DNA from: an uncultured Muriicola sp.
GTDB taxonomy: Bacteria; Bacteroidota; Bacteroidia; Flavobacteriales; Flavobacteriaceae
DNA length: 40,960 bases
Assembly: GCF_947258935.1 (NCBI RefSeq)
Contig: NZ_CAMYKH010000025.1
Coordinates: 1 to 40,960, forward strand
Reading direction: 5' to 3'
Below the pieces are notes generated by a model. It had not been told where the DNA came from, ran no database searches, and worked only from the letters and a program-made list of their open reading frames with translations. Each line of letters starts with the position of its first letter. Position 1 is the first letter of the stretch. Shown here piece after piece: positions 7,999-17,846 of this stretch. The translations under genes were made by a program, and so were the position numbers.

Positions 7999-10900
7999 AT
8001 GAGCCGACAGCAAAAAAACGCCAACAAGGAATTCAGACTTTCATCCTGGGCCATTGACAACCCTTCTGTGGTCTATGTTATGATTGCTATTTTCCTTTAC
8101 ATGGGTTATACCTCCTATATGGCCTTACCCAGGGAGGACTTTCCGGAGATAGTGGAGACCAAAGTGTATATCAGTACCCCTTATCCGGGAAATACAGCAG
8201 AAGATGTAGAAAGACTCATTACCGATCCTCTGGAAGATCGGATCAAAAATGTGAGCAACCTGGTAGAACTTACCTCTACTTCACAGGAAGATTACAGCAT
8301 TATTACTGCCGAGTTCGATGAGGAAATTACCGTTGAAGCTGCTAAACAAAAAATTAAGGATGAAGTAGACGGTGAAAAGGCAAGTGAAGATTGGCCCTTG
8401 TTCAACGGCGCTAAAGTAGAGCCAAATATCTTCGATCTTAATTTAGCAGAAGAGTTCCCCATCATGAATATCAACTTTACCGGGGATTATCCGGTTGAAA
8501 GTTTAAAAGAATTTGCCGAGTACCTCCAGGACGAGATAGAAGACCTGCCACAAGTAAAAGAAGTGAATATTAGAGGGGCTCAGGAAAAAGAAGTGGAAAT
8601 TGCTGTAGATGTCTATAAGATGATGGCTTCCAAAGTAAGCTTCCAGGATGTGATTCAAACCATAGCCAATGGAAATATGACCATGTCTGCAGGGAATCTA
8701 AAGACCATCAATCAACGAAGGAATATTCGAATTATAGGTGAGATCAAAGATCCAAAAGAGCTAAACGAATTTGTGGTTAAGTCGGAGAATGGCGCAGTTT
8801 ATTTAAAGGATATTGCAACCATCACCTTTGATGAGAAGGACAAAACTACCTATGCCCGTGAATTTGGAGAAAATGTAGTAATGCTCGACGTTAAGAAACG
8901 TTCGGGTCAAAACAGCATTGAAGCAACCAATGAGATCAAGAAGTTGGTTAAAGAAGCAAGAGAGAATTACTACCCAAAAGATCTTACACTTACTATTGCC
9001 AATGACTCCTCTAGCCGCACCCTTGGCCAGGTAGATGACCTTGTCAATAATATCATTTTTGGGATCATTCTGGTAGTTACCGTACTTATGTTCTTTCTTG
9101 GTTTCAGGAATGCCCTTTTTGTCGGTTTTGCTATCCCAATGTCTATGTTCATGTCTTTTGTTATACTCTCCGCCCTGGGGTATACCTTAAATACAATGAT
9201 CCTTTTTGGACTTATCATGGGTCTGGGGATGTTGGTGGATAACGGAGTTGTGGTGGTGGAAAATGTATACCGACTAATGGAACAGGAAGGGATGACCAGA
9301 ATTGAAGCTGCCAAGAAAGGTATTGGAGAGATCGCTTTTCCAATTATTATCTCGACCCTTACTACGGTAGCAGCTTTTGTTCCACTCGGTTTATGGCCCG
9401 GGATTTTTGGACAGTTTATGATCTATTTCCCAATTACCCTGTCTGTGGTCCTGGGATCTTCCCTTTTTGTGGCCATTTTTATGAACTCTATGTTGGTTTC
9501 CCGCTATATGGAACTTGGGGATAAAGAATTAACCCGCCGGCAATTGATCAGAGTTAGTATTATCCTTGGAAGTATTGGGATCTTGATCCTGATCTTCGGA
9601 GGTGCCATGCGTGGTTTGGGTAGCGTAATGATCGTTACGGCCATACTATTCTGGTTCTACAAATACGGCTTAAAAAAATGGGCTAAAAAATTTCAAACAA
9701 CGTCGCTTATTCGCTTTGAGAATTTCTATGAAAAAACAATTAAATACGCTCTTAGAGGTAAAAATGTGTATTGGTTTTCGGGGATTACCGTCCTATTATT
9801 ACTAAGTACCTTTATGCTCTTTGGACTTTCATTGGGTAGTGGCCGCACCAAGGTTGAATTCTTCCCGGACAATACCCCCAATGAGATATACGTCTATATT
9901 GAGTACCCACAGGGAACTGCCATTGAAAAAACCAATGAATTAACCAAAGTAATAGAGGAAAGGGTCTACGCTATTACTAAAAAACCTGAGTATACAAATA
10001 AAGGTTATAATTACCTGTTATCCTCTGCTGTATCTCAAGTTGGAGAAGGTGCCGGAAATCCTAATACGGATGGAGGTTCATCGGCTGAAATGCCTCACAG
10101 AGGAAAGATCACCCTCTCCATGCGCGAATTCAAATACAGGAATGGGATCAGCACAGAAGATCTCCGCAGCGATATTCAGGAAAATCTAATCGGGATCTAC
10201 CCCGGAGTTTCTATCTCTGTTGAAAAGGAAGCTGCAGGGCCACCTTCTGGATACCCCATTAACATTGAATTGGAGGGAATAGATTACGATGTATTGATCA
10301 ATACTGCCGAAAACATTCGAAACTTTATCAATAAAAAGAACATCGCCGGAATAGAAGAACTGAAAATTGATGTCAATAAAGGGAAACCTTCTATGAATGT
10401 ACTTGTAGACAGGGAAAAGGCAGGAGAATTAGGTGTCACTGTTGGGCAGGTTGGACAGCAATTACGGCGTTCTCTTTTTGGCGAAAAAGCAGGTGTCTAT
10501 AAGGTAGGTGGGGAAGATTATGACATCAATGTACGTTTTAGAGAGGACATGCGGTACGATAAAAGTGCCCTGTTCAATCAGAACATTATTTTTAGAGACC
10601 AGGCTACCGGTCAGATTAAGGAAATTCCGGTTTCGGCTGTGGCATCTCAAAAGAACACATCTTCCTTTAGCGCCATTAAACACCGCGATGGTAAACGCGT
10701 AGTAACCGTATATTCTGGTCTAAAACCCGGCTTCTCAGATGCCGGAGCTGTAGTTGCTGATATTCAGAAAGAAATGGAGAACTTTGAAGAACTCCCTGCA
10801 AATGTAAAACTAGATTTTACAGGACAAATTGAAGAACAGAACAAACAAATGCAGTTCTTAGTAGGTGCTTTCTTTTCTGGTCTTGGGCTGATTATGCTTA

Positions 10901-11499
10901 TCCTGATCTTCCAGTTTGGAGGAATTTCCAAACCTGCGATCATCATGACGGCTATATTTCTAAGCTTTATTGGCGTCTTTGGCGGACTAATGATAACGGG
11001 CTGGTCTTTTGTTATCATGATGACTATGATGGGTATTATAGCACTGGCCGGTATTGTTGTAAACAATGGTGTAGTGCTGTTAGACTATACACAGATCCTT
11101 ATAGACCGCAAGAAAGTTGTACTTGGGCTAGACGACTATGACCTGATACCCCTTGAGCAGGTAACGGAAGTGATCGTTAAAGGAGGTAAAGCAAGACTGC
11201 GCCCCGTAATACTTACGGCAGTAACAACGGTTCTTGGGCTTATACCTTTGGCCATTGGCCTCAATATAGATTTCTTTTCGCTCTTCTCTCAGGGAGATCC
11301 TAAGATCTATATAGGTGGAGATAACGTTATCTTTTGGGGGCCCTTGGCATGGACGGTTATTTTTGGTCTTATTGTTGCCACCTTCTTAACCCTAATCATT
11401 GTTCCGGTGCTGTTTAATATTACGTATAGAATAAAATTGTATTTCCGCCCTAGCAAGGTATCTGACCTTAATAAAGTTGAAGCAGAAATTGCTGCCTAG
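7999..11499 (+). CDS. RND efflux permease (AcrB/HAE1-like)
   Basis: The 1166-residue proton-driven inner-membrane pump has the duplicated RND plan: TM1 near residue 25, a large periplasmic loop with PLEDRIKNVSNL, a TM2-TM6 block (about 350-500), and a second half repeating this. It is longer than AcrB, partly because of an extra hydrophobic segment near 515-555. In TM4 the proton-relay pair reads VDNGVVVVEN, with one Asp and one Asn instead of the Asp-Asp of AcrB. The TM10 position of the AcrB lysine reads GIVVNNGVVLLD. Drug versus other substrate cannot be decided. It ends the operon before a strong terminator. Confidence 0.93.
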   Translation: MSRQQKNANKEFRLSSWAIDNPSVVYVMIAIFLYMGYTSYMALPREDFPEIVETKVYISTPYPGNTAEDVERLITDPLEDRIKNVSNLVELTSTSQEDYSIITAEFDEEITVEAAKQKIKDEVDGEKASEDWPLFNGAKVEPNIFDLNLAEEFPIMNINFTGDYPVESLKEFAEYLQDEIEDLPQVKEVNIRGAQEKEVEIAVDVYKMMASKVSFQDVIQTIANGNMTMSAGNLKTINQRRNIRIIGEIKDPKELNEFVVKSENGAVYLKDIATITFDEKDKTTYAREFGENVVMLDVKKRSGQNSIEATNEIKKLVKEARENYYPKDLTLTIANDSSSRTLGQVDDLVNNIIFGIILVVTVLMFFLGFRNALFVGFAIPMSMFMSFVILSALGYTLNTMILFGLIMGLGMLVDNGVVVVENVYRLMEQEGMTRIEAAKKGIGEIAFPIIISTLTTVAAFVPLGLWPGIFGQFMIYFPITLSVVLGSSLFVAIFMNSMLVSRYMELGDKELTRRQLIRVSIILGSIGILILIFGGAMRGLGSVMIVTAILFWFYKYGLKKWAKKFQTTSLIRFENFYEKTIKYALRGKNVYWFSGITVLLLLSTFMLFGLSLGSGRTKVEFFPDNTPNEIYVYIEYPQGTAIEKTNELTKVIEERVYAITKKPEYTNKGYNYLLSSAVSQVGEGAGNPNTDGGSSAEMPHRGKITLSMREFKYRNGISTEDLRSDIQENLIGIYPGVSISVEKEAAGPPSGYPINIELEGIDYDVLINTAENIRNFINKKNIAGIEELKIDVNKGKPSMNVLVDREKAGELGVTVGQVGQQLRRSLFGEKAGVYKVGGEDYDINVRFREDMRYDKSALFNQNIIFRDQATGQIKEIPVSAVASQKNTSSFSAIKHRDGKRVVTVYSGLKPGFSDAGAVVADIQKEMENFEELPANVKLDFTGQIEEQNKQMQFLVGAFFSGLGLIMLILIFQFGGISKPAIIMTAIFLSFIGVFGGLMITGWSFVIMMTMMGIIALAGIVVNNGVVLLDYTQILIDRKKVVLGLDDYDLIPLEQVTEVIVKGGKARLRPVILTAVTTVLGLIPLAIGLNIDFFSLFSQGDPKIYIGGDNVIFWGPLAWTVIFGLIVATFLTLIIVPVLFNITYRIKLYFRPSKVSDLNKVEAEIAA

Positions 11500-11517
11500 A
11501 TTTTTGGTCCAAAAATA

Positions 11518-11543
11518 AAAAGCCGCCCTATTGGGCGGCTTTT
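11518..11543. terminator. Bidirectional intrinsic terminator
   Basis: A perfect 11-bp stem, AAAAGCCGCCC (11518-11528) and GGGCGGCTTTT (11533-11543), has a TATT loop and T-rich flanks on both strands. It ends the efflux operon on the plus strand and the SusC/SusD operon on the minus strand. Confidence 0.9.
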
Positions 11544-11562
11544 CTTTTTGACCTACTACCAA

Positions 11563-12882
11563 CTATTCATTCTCGGAAAGAGGCACAGGTAATGTGTTAA
11601 AGATCTGATCTCCTGCACGGTCAATAGACAGGGTGTTAGACAAATTATATCGTCTGAGATCGAACATCCTATGGTTCTCACACCAAAGAGAATATCTGCG
11701 TTGGTTTAACATCTCTGTTGTTAAGGCATCTGCTGTTAATGGGCCGGCATAAGGTCCTAAGGAAGCCGAGTTCCTGATCACATTGATGGCGTCTTCAGCC
11801 TCCGTGAGATCATTCGCCAATATATTTGCTTCCGCATAGACCAGCACAAGCTCTTCATTACGCAACATATCAATAGGTGAAATATTGGAAGCATATAAAG
11901 CCGTCTGGTATGCCCCAGCCAGGCCATCCTGCTCAGTAGGATTAGCTCTGATGAGTGTCTTAGATGATACCCGGGTATCCCCTGCTTCTGCATCGGCGAT
12001 AAAGGAATCATGAACAATGATCTGATCTCCGTTATTATCCGGGATCTTAAACAAGTCATTCGTAAAATCCCCACTGTCTAAACTATAGACATGCTTGGGA
12101 CCTACTGTGAGATCACCGGCAAGATCAAAATAAGAAGCATTTAATGCGGTTAAAGTTCCTGTACCATCCCCTGCATATAAGGCTGCTACTGCAGCAGTCG
12201 CCCTATTGAATTGAGCAAAGGTACTTGGTGTATCAAATCCGGCAAATCCGGCAAGGGGGAAAGCGAATTCTGCTCCCGCACCGTTCAGATCAGATAAAGC
12301 TTCATCCAGCAAAGACCTTACAGCCGTTAGAGCTGCGCCGAAATCTAAAATTGGTCCAAGATTATCAGGATCTGCAACATCTACTCTGGCTCTGTTATAA
12401 GACTTTAGGATCTCAATGAGTTCAAACGCAATAATGGTCTTTGCAAAACCACGGTAGCCTGATTTCTGTGTGTCAGTAACCGAGGTAGTGTTATCTAAAG
12501 ATTGCAATAGAATATTGGCATTCTTAATAGACACATACCGCCCCCCCCAGGGAGCTGTTGAATAGAAGGAGTTATTATCTAAATTAATGCCACTTGCACC
12601 CAACAAATCCTGAGTATTCCTGGGATCAGCATCAAATAAATATAATTCTCTTGCCATGGTCCCAGACCCTGTGGTCTGTATCCCCAAAGAATTTCTCATG
12701 GCCGATTCTACTCCAACAACCAGGTTGTTGAGCTGGTTCTGAGAAGCATCTGTCAAAACTCCTGCCAGACTTGGTCTGTTTGGATCTACCTGTTCATCGA
12801 AAGAACAGGAGGTTATAAAAGCCCCAAAGAATGCCATGAGTGCTATTACACCTGTTATTTTATATTTCTGTATAATTTTCAT
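11563..12882 (-). CDS. SusD/RagB-family surface lipoprotein
   Basis: The 439-residue protein has a lipoprotein signal ending FITSC. The acidic SFDE after the Cys resembles the signal that sends Bacteroidota lipoproteins to the cell surface. The C-terminal half has the SusD-type ending: RNEELVLVYAEANI, an EDAINVIRN helix, then MLNQRRYSLWCENHRMFDLRRY. SusD proteins cap the SusC channel and bind the nutrient. It is shorter than glycan-binding SusD proteins (usually about 500-550), like members linked to peptides or small ligands. It lies 10 nt after its SusC partner. No hydrolase, anti-sigma or sensor gene is nearby, so the substrate is unknown. Confidence 0.9.
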   Translation of the reverse strand: MKIIQKYKITGVIALMAFFGAFITSCSFDEQVDPNRPSLAGVLTDASQNQLNNLVVGVESAMRNSLGIQTTGSGTMARELYLFDADPRNTQDLLGASGINLDNNSFYSTAPWGGRYVSIKNANILLQSLDNTTSVTDTQKSGYRGFAKTIIAFELIEILKSYNRARVDVADPDNLGPILDFGAALTAVRSLLDEALSDLNGAGAEFAFPLAGFAGFDTPSTFAQFNRATAAVAALYAGDGTGTLTALNASYFDLAGDLTVGPKHVYSLDSGDFTNDLFKIPDNNGDQIIVHDSFIADAEAGDTRVSSKTLIRANPTEQDGLAGAYQTALYASNISPIDMLRNEELVLVYAEANILANDLTEAEDAINVIRNSASLGPYAGPLTADALTTEMLNQRRYSLWCENHRMFDLRRYNLSNTLSIDRAGDQIFNTLPVPLSENE

Positions 12883-12892
12883 TGCTATTTTT

Positions 12893-15820
12893 TTAGAAGT
12901 TAACGTTTAGATGAAAATAAAACTGCTTGGTACTTGGGAATGGAGTAACCTCTATCCCGGAAGACAAGCCGGCACCTCCATTGGTAGAAGTTTCCGGATC
13001 ATAGCTGCTATAGTCTGTAATGGTGAAAATATTTCTACCAGAAAGTCCCAATTTTACCCCAGTAACAGAATCGCCGAAAAATGCGAGGGCACTGGTTGGC
13101 AGCCTATAGTATACCGCTGCTTCTCTTAGTCTTAAATACCCTGCTGGTTCTATAAATCTCACCGCCGCAATGGGTTGTCCGTTCCTTTCTATTCCTGCCG
13201 GTGTATCCAAATCTGGGCTGGTTCCTCCTAAATCGGTAAGTAACCTTGATAGGTTCAGATTATCACCTCCTTTTTTCCATTGCAATAAGAAGGATACGTC
13301 AAATTGTTTGGCTATAGTAAAGTTGTTATTGAAGCCCATTTGAAAATCGGGTTCTACATTCCCTAATTGGGTTGGCACCCCATTAACATTTCCGGCTAAC
13401 TGGGTTACAGGTTGTCCTTCCTCTATATAAAAGGTTCCAAGGCCAAGACCAAATCCGGCTCCGGGTTGTGGAAACGCTGGTACGTCCAATCTGGTTACTT
13501 CAGATCTGTTGAACCAGAAATTTATATTAGAACTCCAGATGAAATTCTCGTCCTGAACAGGATTCACTGTAACTCCAACTTCAAGACCATAATTCTTGAG
13601 ATCGGCCAGGTTGGTAGTTTCTGAACCAAATCCGGAAGAGGTTGGTAATGCCCGGTTTAATAACAAGTCCTTTACAACTCGATTGTAGTAAGAAACTTCC
13701 AAATTTACTTTATTAAATAGTCCGGCATCAAAACCAACTTCAAATTCCGAAGATGCTTCCGGTTCTATATCAGGGTCTCCTTTAAGAGCATTGATGGAAG
13801 ATCCTCCAATGCCTCCAACAGAAACCTGGTTTAAGCCTGTAAAGGCAGAACCAAAGGCCCCGGAAGAACCTGTTTCCCCGTAAGCAGCTCTTAGTTTAAG
13901 CCTTTTTAGGAAGCCATCTCCATCGCCCCAAAAATCGAAGTTATGCAAGTTTGCCGCCAAAGACGCTTTTGGGAATCCATAATACTTATTAGGATCTCCA
14001 TTCAGGGTAGATTTATCAAAACGATACCCTACCGTACCTATCAATCTATCCATATAGTTCCCTTCCAGCTGAGCAAAGTATCCAAATTCCTTTACTGTAG
14101 AAGTATTCTGTGTAATAGACTGGGCAGATCCCTGTGTTAAATTGGTCTGATCCGGTATTAGTTGGGTTGACTGATTGAAGATCAGATCTGCTTGTTGTTC
14201 CAGGTAAGAAACACCTGCCTGAGAAGTAAGAGCAAGGTCACCGCCCATGGCATTGTGATTCCATACTGCTATACCCTGATAGTTGAAATTTGTAAAGTTG
14301 TTCTTCCCTACCCCAATAAAACCATTCTGGTTTCCTCTTTGGGCCTGATGCGTTTCCGGCACATAGACAAAAGTCTCATTTGCCAGAAAATCCGCTCCAC
14401 CGTTAAAAATGAACTTTACGGAATCATCTCCTGTATTTAAAATATTCGTGGTTAGTTTTATCCCTTGTATGAATCGGTTATTCCTATCCTCATTCCTGGC
14501 AAGGTCCCTTACAAATATGGGGTTACCTGAATAGTTTGGGTTATCCGGATAGGCCCCGGTATCATCCGGGAATAAATTGATCCAAGGTCTGGTAAAGGCC
14601 AGAGTATATCCATAACTCAATCCACCCTCATTCTCATTTCCTGTAAAACTCCTGCTCGAACTACTGCGAACATAGTTAGAGGATGCTGAAAAACTAAAGG
14701 TATTAGATATGGTATGGTCTATATTGGCCCTCAAAGAAAAACGATTAAAACCGGTATTCTTAATAATACCTTCCTCATCTCTGTAAGATGCCCCTACAAA
14801 GAATTTGGTCTTATCACCTCCCCCACTTGCACTGATACGTGTATCTGTGATAAGTCCGGTTTCTCCATAGATCTCATCCTCATAGTCTATAAGACCTCCA
14901 TCCGCTATTGCCTGATTGTAGAGCGTCACTTCTGCCGCACCAAAGGTGTCTTCCACACTCTGAGCCGTCCATGGACGCAGACCTAATTTGTTAATAATGG
15001 TATTAAAACCAGTATCCTGACTGAATTTGATCTCTGTTTTTCCCTGACTTCCTCTTTTGGTCGTAATGATCACAACACCAGCATTTGCACGTGTACCATA
15101 AATGGCCGCCGCAGAGGCTCCTTTTAGAACCTCAATGTTCTGGATGTCGTTAGGATCGAGATCCGCAATACGGTTGGAAGAGTTCTCTTCATTCCCCCTG
15201 TTAGCGCCAGATGCAAAACGCAACCCTGATGGTATCTCTGCGTTATTGACATACACCCCATCTACGATGTACAGCGGTTGGTTATTTCCATTGATTGAGG
15301 AAATCCCACGTAAACGGAGGGCAAATCCACCTCCGGGTGCTCCTGAAGAGGATGTAATGTTCACCCCTGTTAATTTCCCGTAGAGGGCACCATCTAAGGT
15401 TGTTTGAGCGGTGGTTCCCACCAGTTGATCGTTCGAAACGGTGGCTACCGCGTTGGCCAGGTTACTCCTTTTAATGGAGGTACCTAAACCTGTAACGATC
15501 ACCTCGTCTAAACCAGTAGCTGATTCTCCGATTGATACATTCAGCGTGGTTGGCCCTTCTACCATCACTTCTTTGGTTTCATACCCAAGTGATGAGAATA
15601 CAAGTGTTGCAGGAAAACTGTCAACACTGATCGAATAATTTCCGTCAAAGTCGGATATGGCACCTCTGGAGGTACCCTTGACCACGACGTTTACCCCCGC
15701 CAGGGGGCCTCCATAACTGGAATCCGTAATATTCCCGCTGACCGTCCCTTGCGAAAAAGCCCATAAGGGCAACGCTAAAAACAACCACAGGAATGATTTT
15801 CCGAGTAATTTTTGTCTCAT
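12893..15820 (-). CDS. SusC/RagA-family TonB-linked outer-membrane transporter
   Basis: The 975-residue protein starts MRQKLLGKSFLW with a signal peptide ending near AFSQ. A CarboxypepD_reg-like domain (about 25-105) follows, then TonB-box-like LDEVIVTGLG and the SusC plug signature (LRLRGISSINGNNQPLYIVDG, then VLKGASAAAIYGTRANAGVVIITTK). The barrel ends FYFHLNVNF. I chose the ATG at 15820 over a TTG 36 nt upstream because the signal peptide then starts normally. It forms the channel of the SusCD pair with the downstream gene. An imperfect -7 box, TCTCTTTG (15886-15879, minus), would give a leader of about 50 nt. Confidence 0.92.
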   Translation of the reverse strand: MRQKLLGKSFLWLFLALPLWAFSQGTVSGNITDSSYGGPLAGVNVVVKGTSRGAISDFDGNYSISVDSFPATLVFSSLGYETKEVMVEGPTTLNVSIGESATGLDEVIVTGLGTSIKRSNLANAVATVSNDQLVGTTAQTTLDGALYGKLTGVNITSSSGAPGGGFALRLRGISSINGNNQPLYIVDGVYVNNAEIPSGLRFASGANRGNEENSSNRIADLDPNDIQNIEVLKGASAAAIYGTRANAGVVIITTKRGSQGKTEIKFSQDTGFNTIINKLGLRPWTAQSVEDTFGAAEVTLYNQAIADGGLIDYEDEIYGETGLITDTRISASGGGDKTKFFVGASYRDEEGIIKNTGFNRFSLRANIDHTISNTFSFSASSNYVRSSSSRSFTGNENEGGLSYGYTLAFTRPWINLFPDDTGAYPDNPNYSGNPIFVRDLARNEDRNNRFIQGIKLTTNILNTGDDSVKFIFNGGADFLANETFVYVPETHQAQRGNQNGFIGVGKNNFTNFNYQGIAVWNHNAMGGDLALTSQAGVSYLEQQADLIFNQSTQLIPDQTNLTQGSAQSITQNTSTVKEFGYFAQLEGNYMDRLIGTVGYRFDKSTLNGDPNKYYGFPKASLAANLHNFDFWGDGDGFLKRLKLRAAYGETGSSGAFGSAFTGLNQVSVGGIGGSSINALKGDPDIEPEASSEFEVGFDAGLFNKVNLEVSYYNRVVKDLLLNRALPTSSGFGSETTNLADLKNYGLEVGVTVNPVQDENFIWSSNINFWFNRSEVTRLDVPAFPQPGAGFGLGLGTFYIEEGQPVTQLAGNVNGVPTQLGNVEPDFQMGFNNNFTIAKQFDVSFLLQWKKGGDNLNLSRLLTDLGGTSPDLDTPAGIERNGQPIAAVRFIEPAGYLRLREAAVYYRLPTSALAFFGDSVTGVKLGLSGRNIFTITDYSSYDPETSTNGGAGLSSGIEVTPFPSTKQFYFHLNVNF

Positions 15821-15968
15821 GTTTGTAAGTTTTGAATTAGAAATTGAGTATTCCAAGGTAATGAAGAATTCATAAAATCAAAGAGAATTCTAATATTTTC
15901 TTTGCATTACCACTATAATATATTCTTTAAAATAGGTATAGATATTATGGGTTAAACGCATTACTTCT

Positions 15969-15976
15969 TACATTTG
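15969..15976 (+). promoter_or_regulatory. -7 promoter element of aspS
   Basis: TACATTTG matches the Bacteroidota -7 consensus TAnnTTTG exactly and lies 24 nt before the aspS ATG at 16001. I could not find a matching -33 TTTG. Confidence 0.5.
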
Positions 15977-16000
15977 CCGCAGTTAAAATTCATATTATCA

Positions 16001-17758
16001 ATGTATAGAAGTCATACCTGTGGAGAGTTGCGGAAAACGCATATTGGGACCAAAGTGATCTTAAGTGGATGGGTACAGAAAGTGCGCGATAAAGGCTTTG
16101 TGGTTTGGATAGACCTACGAGACCGCTATGGGATCACACAACTGGTCTTTGATGAGCAAAGAACAACGGCTACACTGCTCTCAGAGGGCAGAAAACTCGG
16201 CCGCGAATTCGTAATACAGATCCATGGGGAAGTCATTGAAAGAACTTCTAAAAACCCTCAACTAAGTACTGGTGATATTGAGATCCTGGTTTCAGAATTA
16301 AAGGTATTAAACCAGTCTTTGCTGCCTCCATTTACTATTGAAGACGAAACCGATGGCGGGACTGACCTTCGTATGAAGTATCGCTATTTAGATATCCGAA
16401 GAAATCCCGTAAAAAACAATCTTATTTTTCGCAGCAAGGTGGCCATGGAAGTACGCAAGTATCTTTCAGATGAGGGATTTATTGAGGTGGAAACTCCATA
16501 TCTCATCAAATCTACTCCGGAAGGTGCCCGCGATTTTGTTGTTCCCAGTAGGATGAATCAGGGACAATTCTACGCCCTCCCACAATCGCCACAAACCTTT
16601 AAGCAATTATTGATGATAGGTGGGCTCGACAAATATTTCCAGATCGTAAAATGTTTTAGGGATGAGGATCTAAGAGCCGACAGACAACCTGAGTTTACTC
16701 AAATCGATTGCGAAATGGCCTTTGTGGAACAAGAAGATGTCCTCAATGCCTTTGAAGGTCTTACCAGACATTTGTTAAAAGAGATTCGTGGTATTGAGGT
16801 GGAAAAATTTCCAAGGATGACGTACGATGAAGCCATGAGAATATACGGGAATGACAAGCCCGATATTCGTTTCGATATGCGGTTTGGAGAATTGAATGCC
16901 GTTGCACGGCACAAAGATTTTCAAGTTTTTAATTCGGCAGAACTAGTGGTTGGAATAGCTGTTCCGGGAGGGGCAACGCTTACGAGAAAAGAGATTGATG
17001 GCCTCACTAACTGGTTGCGGAGACCTCAGATAGGCGCCAAAGGTATGGTGTACGTGCGCTGTAATGAGGATGGTAGTTTTAAATCTTCGGTAGACAAATT
17101 CTATGATCAGGAAGATCTTAAAAAATGGGCGGAAGCGACACAGGCAAAAGCCGGGGACCTTATTTGTATACTCTCCGGGGAGACCATGAGCACCCGTGCA
17201 CAATTAAGTGCCCTGCGGATGGAAATGGCAGAACGACTTGGATTGCGAAACCCAGAAGAGTTCGCCCCACTTTGGGTCATAGACTTCCCTTTGTTGGAAA
17301 AAGATGAGGAAACCGGGGATTATCATGCCATGCACCACCCGTTTACATCCCCAAAACCAGGGCAATTAGCCTTACTCGATACAGATCCGGACGCTGTGAG
17401 AGCCAATGCGTACGACCTGGTCCTAAATGGCAATGAGATTGGAGGAGGTTCAATTCGTATACACGATAAAAAAGTGCAAGCTAGTATGTTCCGTCACCTT
17501 GGTTTTACTGAAGAAGAAGCACGTGCACAATTTGGTTTTTTAATGGATGCCTTCCAATACGGGGCTCCACCTCATGGTGGCATCGCTTTTGGTCTGGACA
17601 GGCTTGTAGCCATTTTAGGTGGTCAGGAAACCATAAGGGACTTTATTGCCTTTCCAAAGAACAACAGCGGCCGGGACGTTATGATAGATGCGCCCGCACC
17701 AATAGATGAAGCCCAGTTAGAGGAGCTGAACCTCCGGCTAGTAGACAATGAAGAATAG
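16001..17758 (+). CDS. aspS: Aspartyl-tRNA synthetase
   Basis: This 585-residue class IIb synthetase charges tRNA-Asp. An N-terminal OB-fold anticodon-binding domain (about 1-110, [20 protein letters not shown]) precedes the catalytic domain. Motif 2 is [18 protein letters not shown] (about 214-231), a bacterial-type GAD insertion spans about 285-415, and motif 3 is [10 protein letters not shown] near 530. The length is normal for the bacterial form. The ATG at 16001 begins the conserved YRSHTCGEL. An in-frame TTG 27 nt upstream overlaps the promoter and is unlikely. Bacterial-type AspRS can be discriminating or non-discriminating; the presence of gatCAB elsewhere would decide. Confidence 0.97.
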   Translation: MYRSHTCGELRKTHIGTKVILSGWVQKVRDKGFVVWIDLRDRYGITQLVFDEQRTTATLLSEGRKLGREFVIQIHGEVIERTSKNPQLSTGDIEILVSELKVLNQSLLPPFTIEDETDGGTDLRMKYRYLDIRRNPVKNNLIFRSKVAMEVRKYLSDEGFIEVETPYLIKSTPEGARDFVVPSRMNQGQFYALPQSPQTFKQLLMIGGLDKYFQIVKCFRDEDLRADRQPEFTQIDCEMAFVEQEDVLNAFEGLTRHLLKEIRGIEVEKFPRMTYDEAMRIYGNDKPDIRFDMRFGELNAVARHKDFQVFNSAELVVGIAVPGGATLTRKEIDGLTNWLRRPQIGAKGMVYVRCNEDGSFKSSVDKFYDQEDLKKWAEATQAKAGDLICILSGETMSTRAQLSALRMEMAERLGLRNPEEFAPLWVIDFPLLEKDEETGDYHAMHHPFTSPKPGQLALLDTDPDAVRANAYDLVLNGNEIGGGSIRIHDKKVQASMFRHLGFTEEEARAQFGFLMDAFQYGAPPHGGIAFGLDRLVAILGGQETIRDFIAFPKNNSGRDVMIDAPAPIDEAQLEELNLRLVDNEE

Positions 17759-17846
17759 ATTCTCTGGAGTTTGATCTATAATTCCCGAAAAAAATGCCAT
17801 TGAAAATAAAGTAAACTATGTCATTCCTTTAAGTTATAACTGCATA

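Noticed and set aside
15821-15856. Upstream TTG start for SusC
   Set aside because: It would put 12 polar residues before a normal signal peptide that begins at the ATG at 15820.
15865-15891. Two AGAATTC copies upstream of SusC
   Set aside because: Short palindromic 7-mers in AT-rich DNA; no promoter-consistent spacing.
15974-16000. TTG start for aspS
   Set aside because: It lies inside the -7 promoter element; the conserved N-terminus begins at the ATG at 16001.
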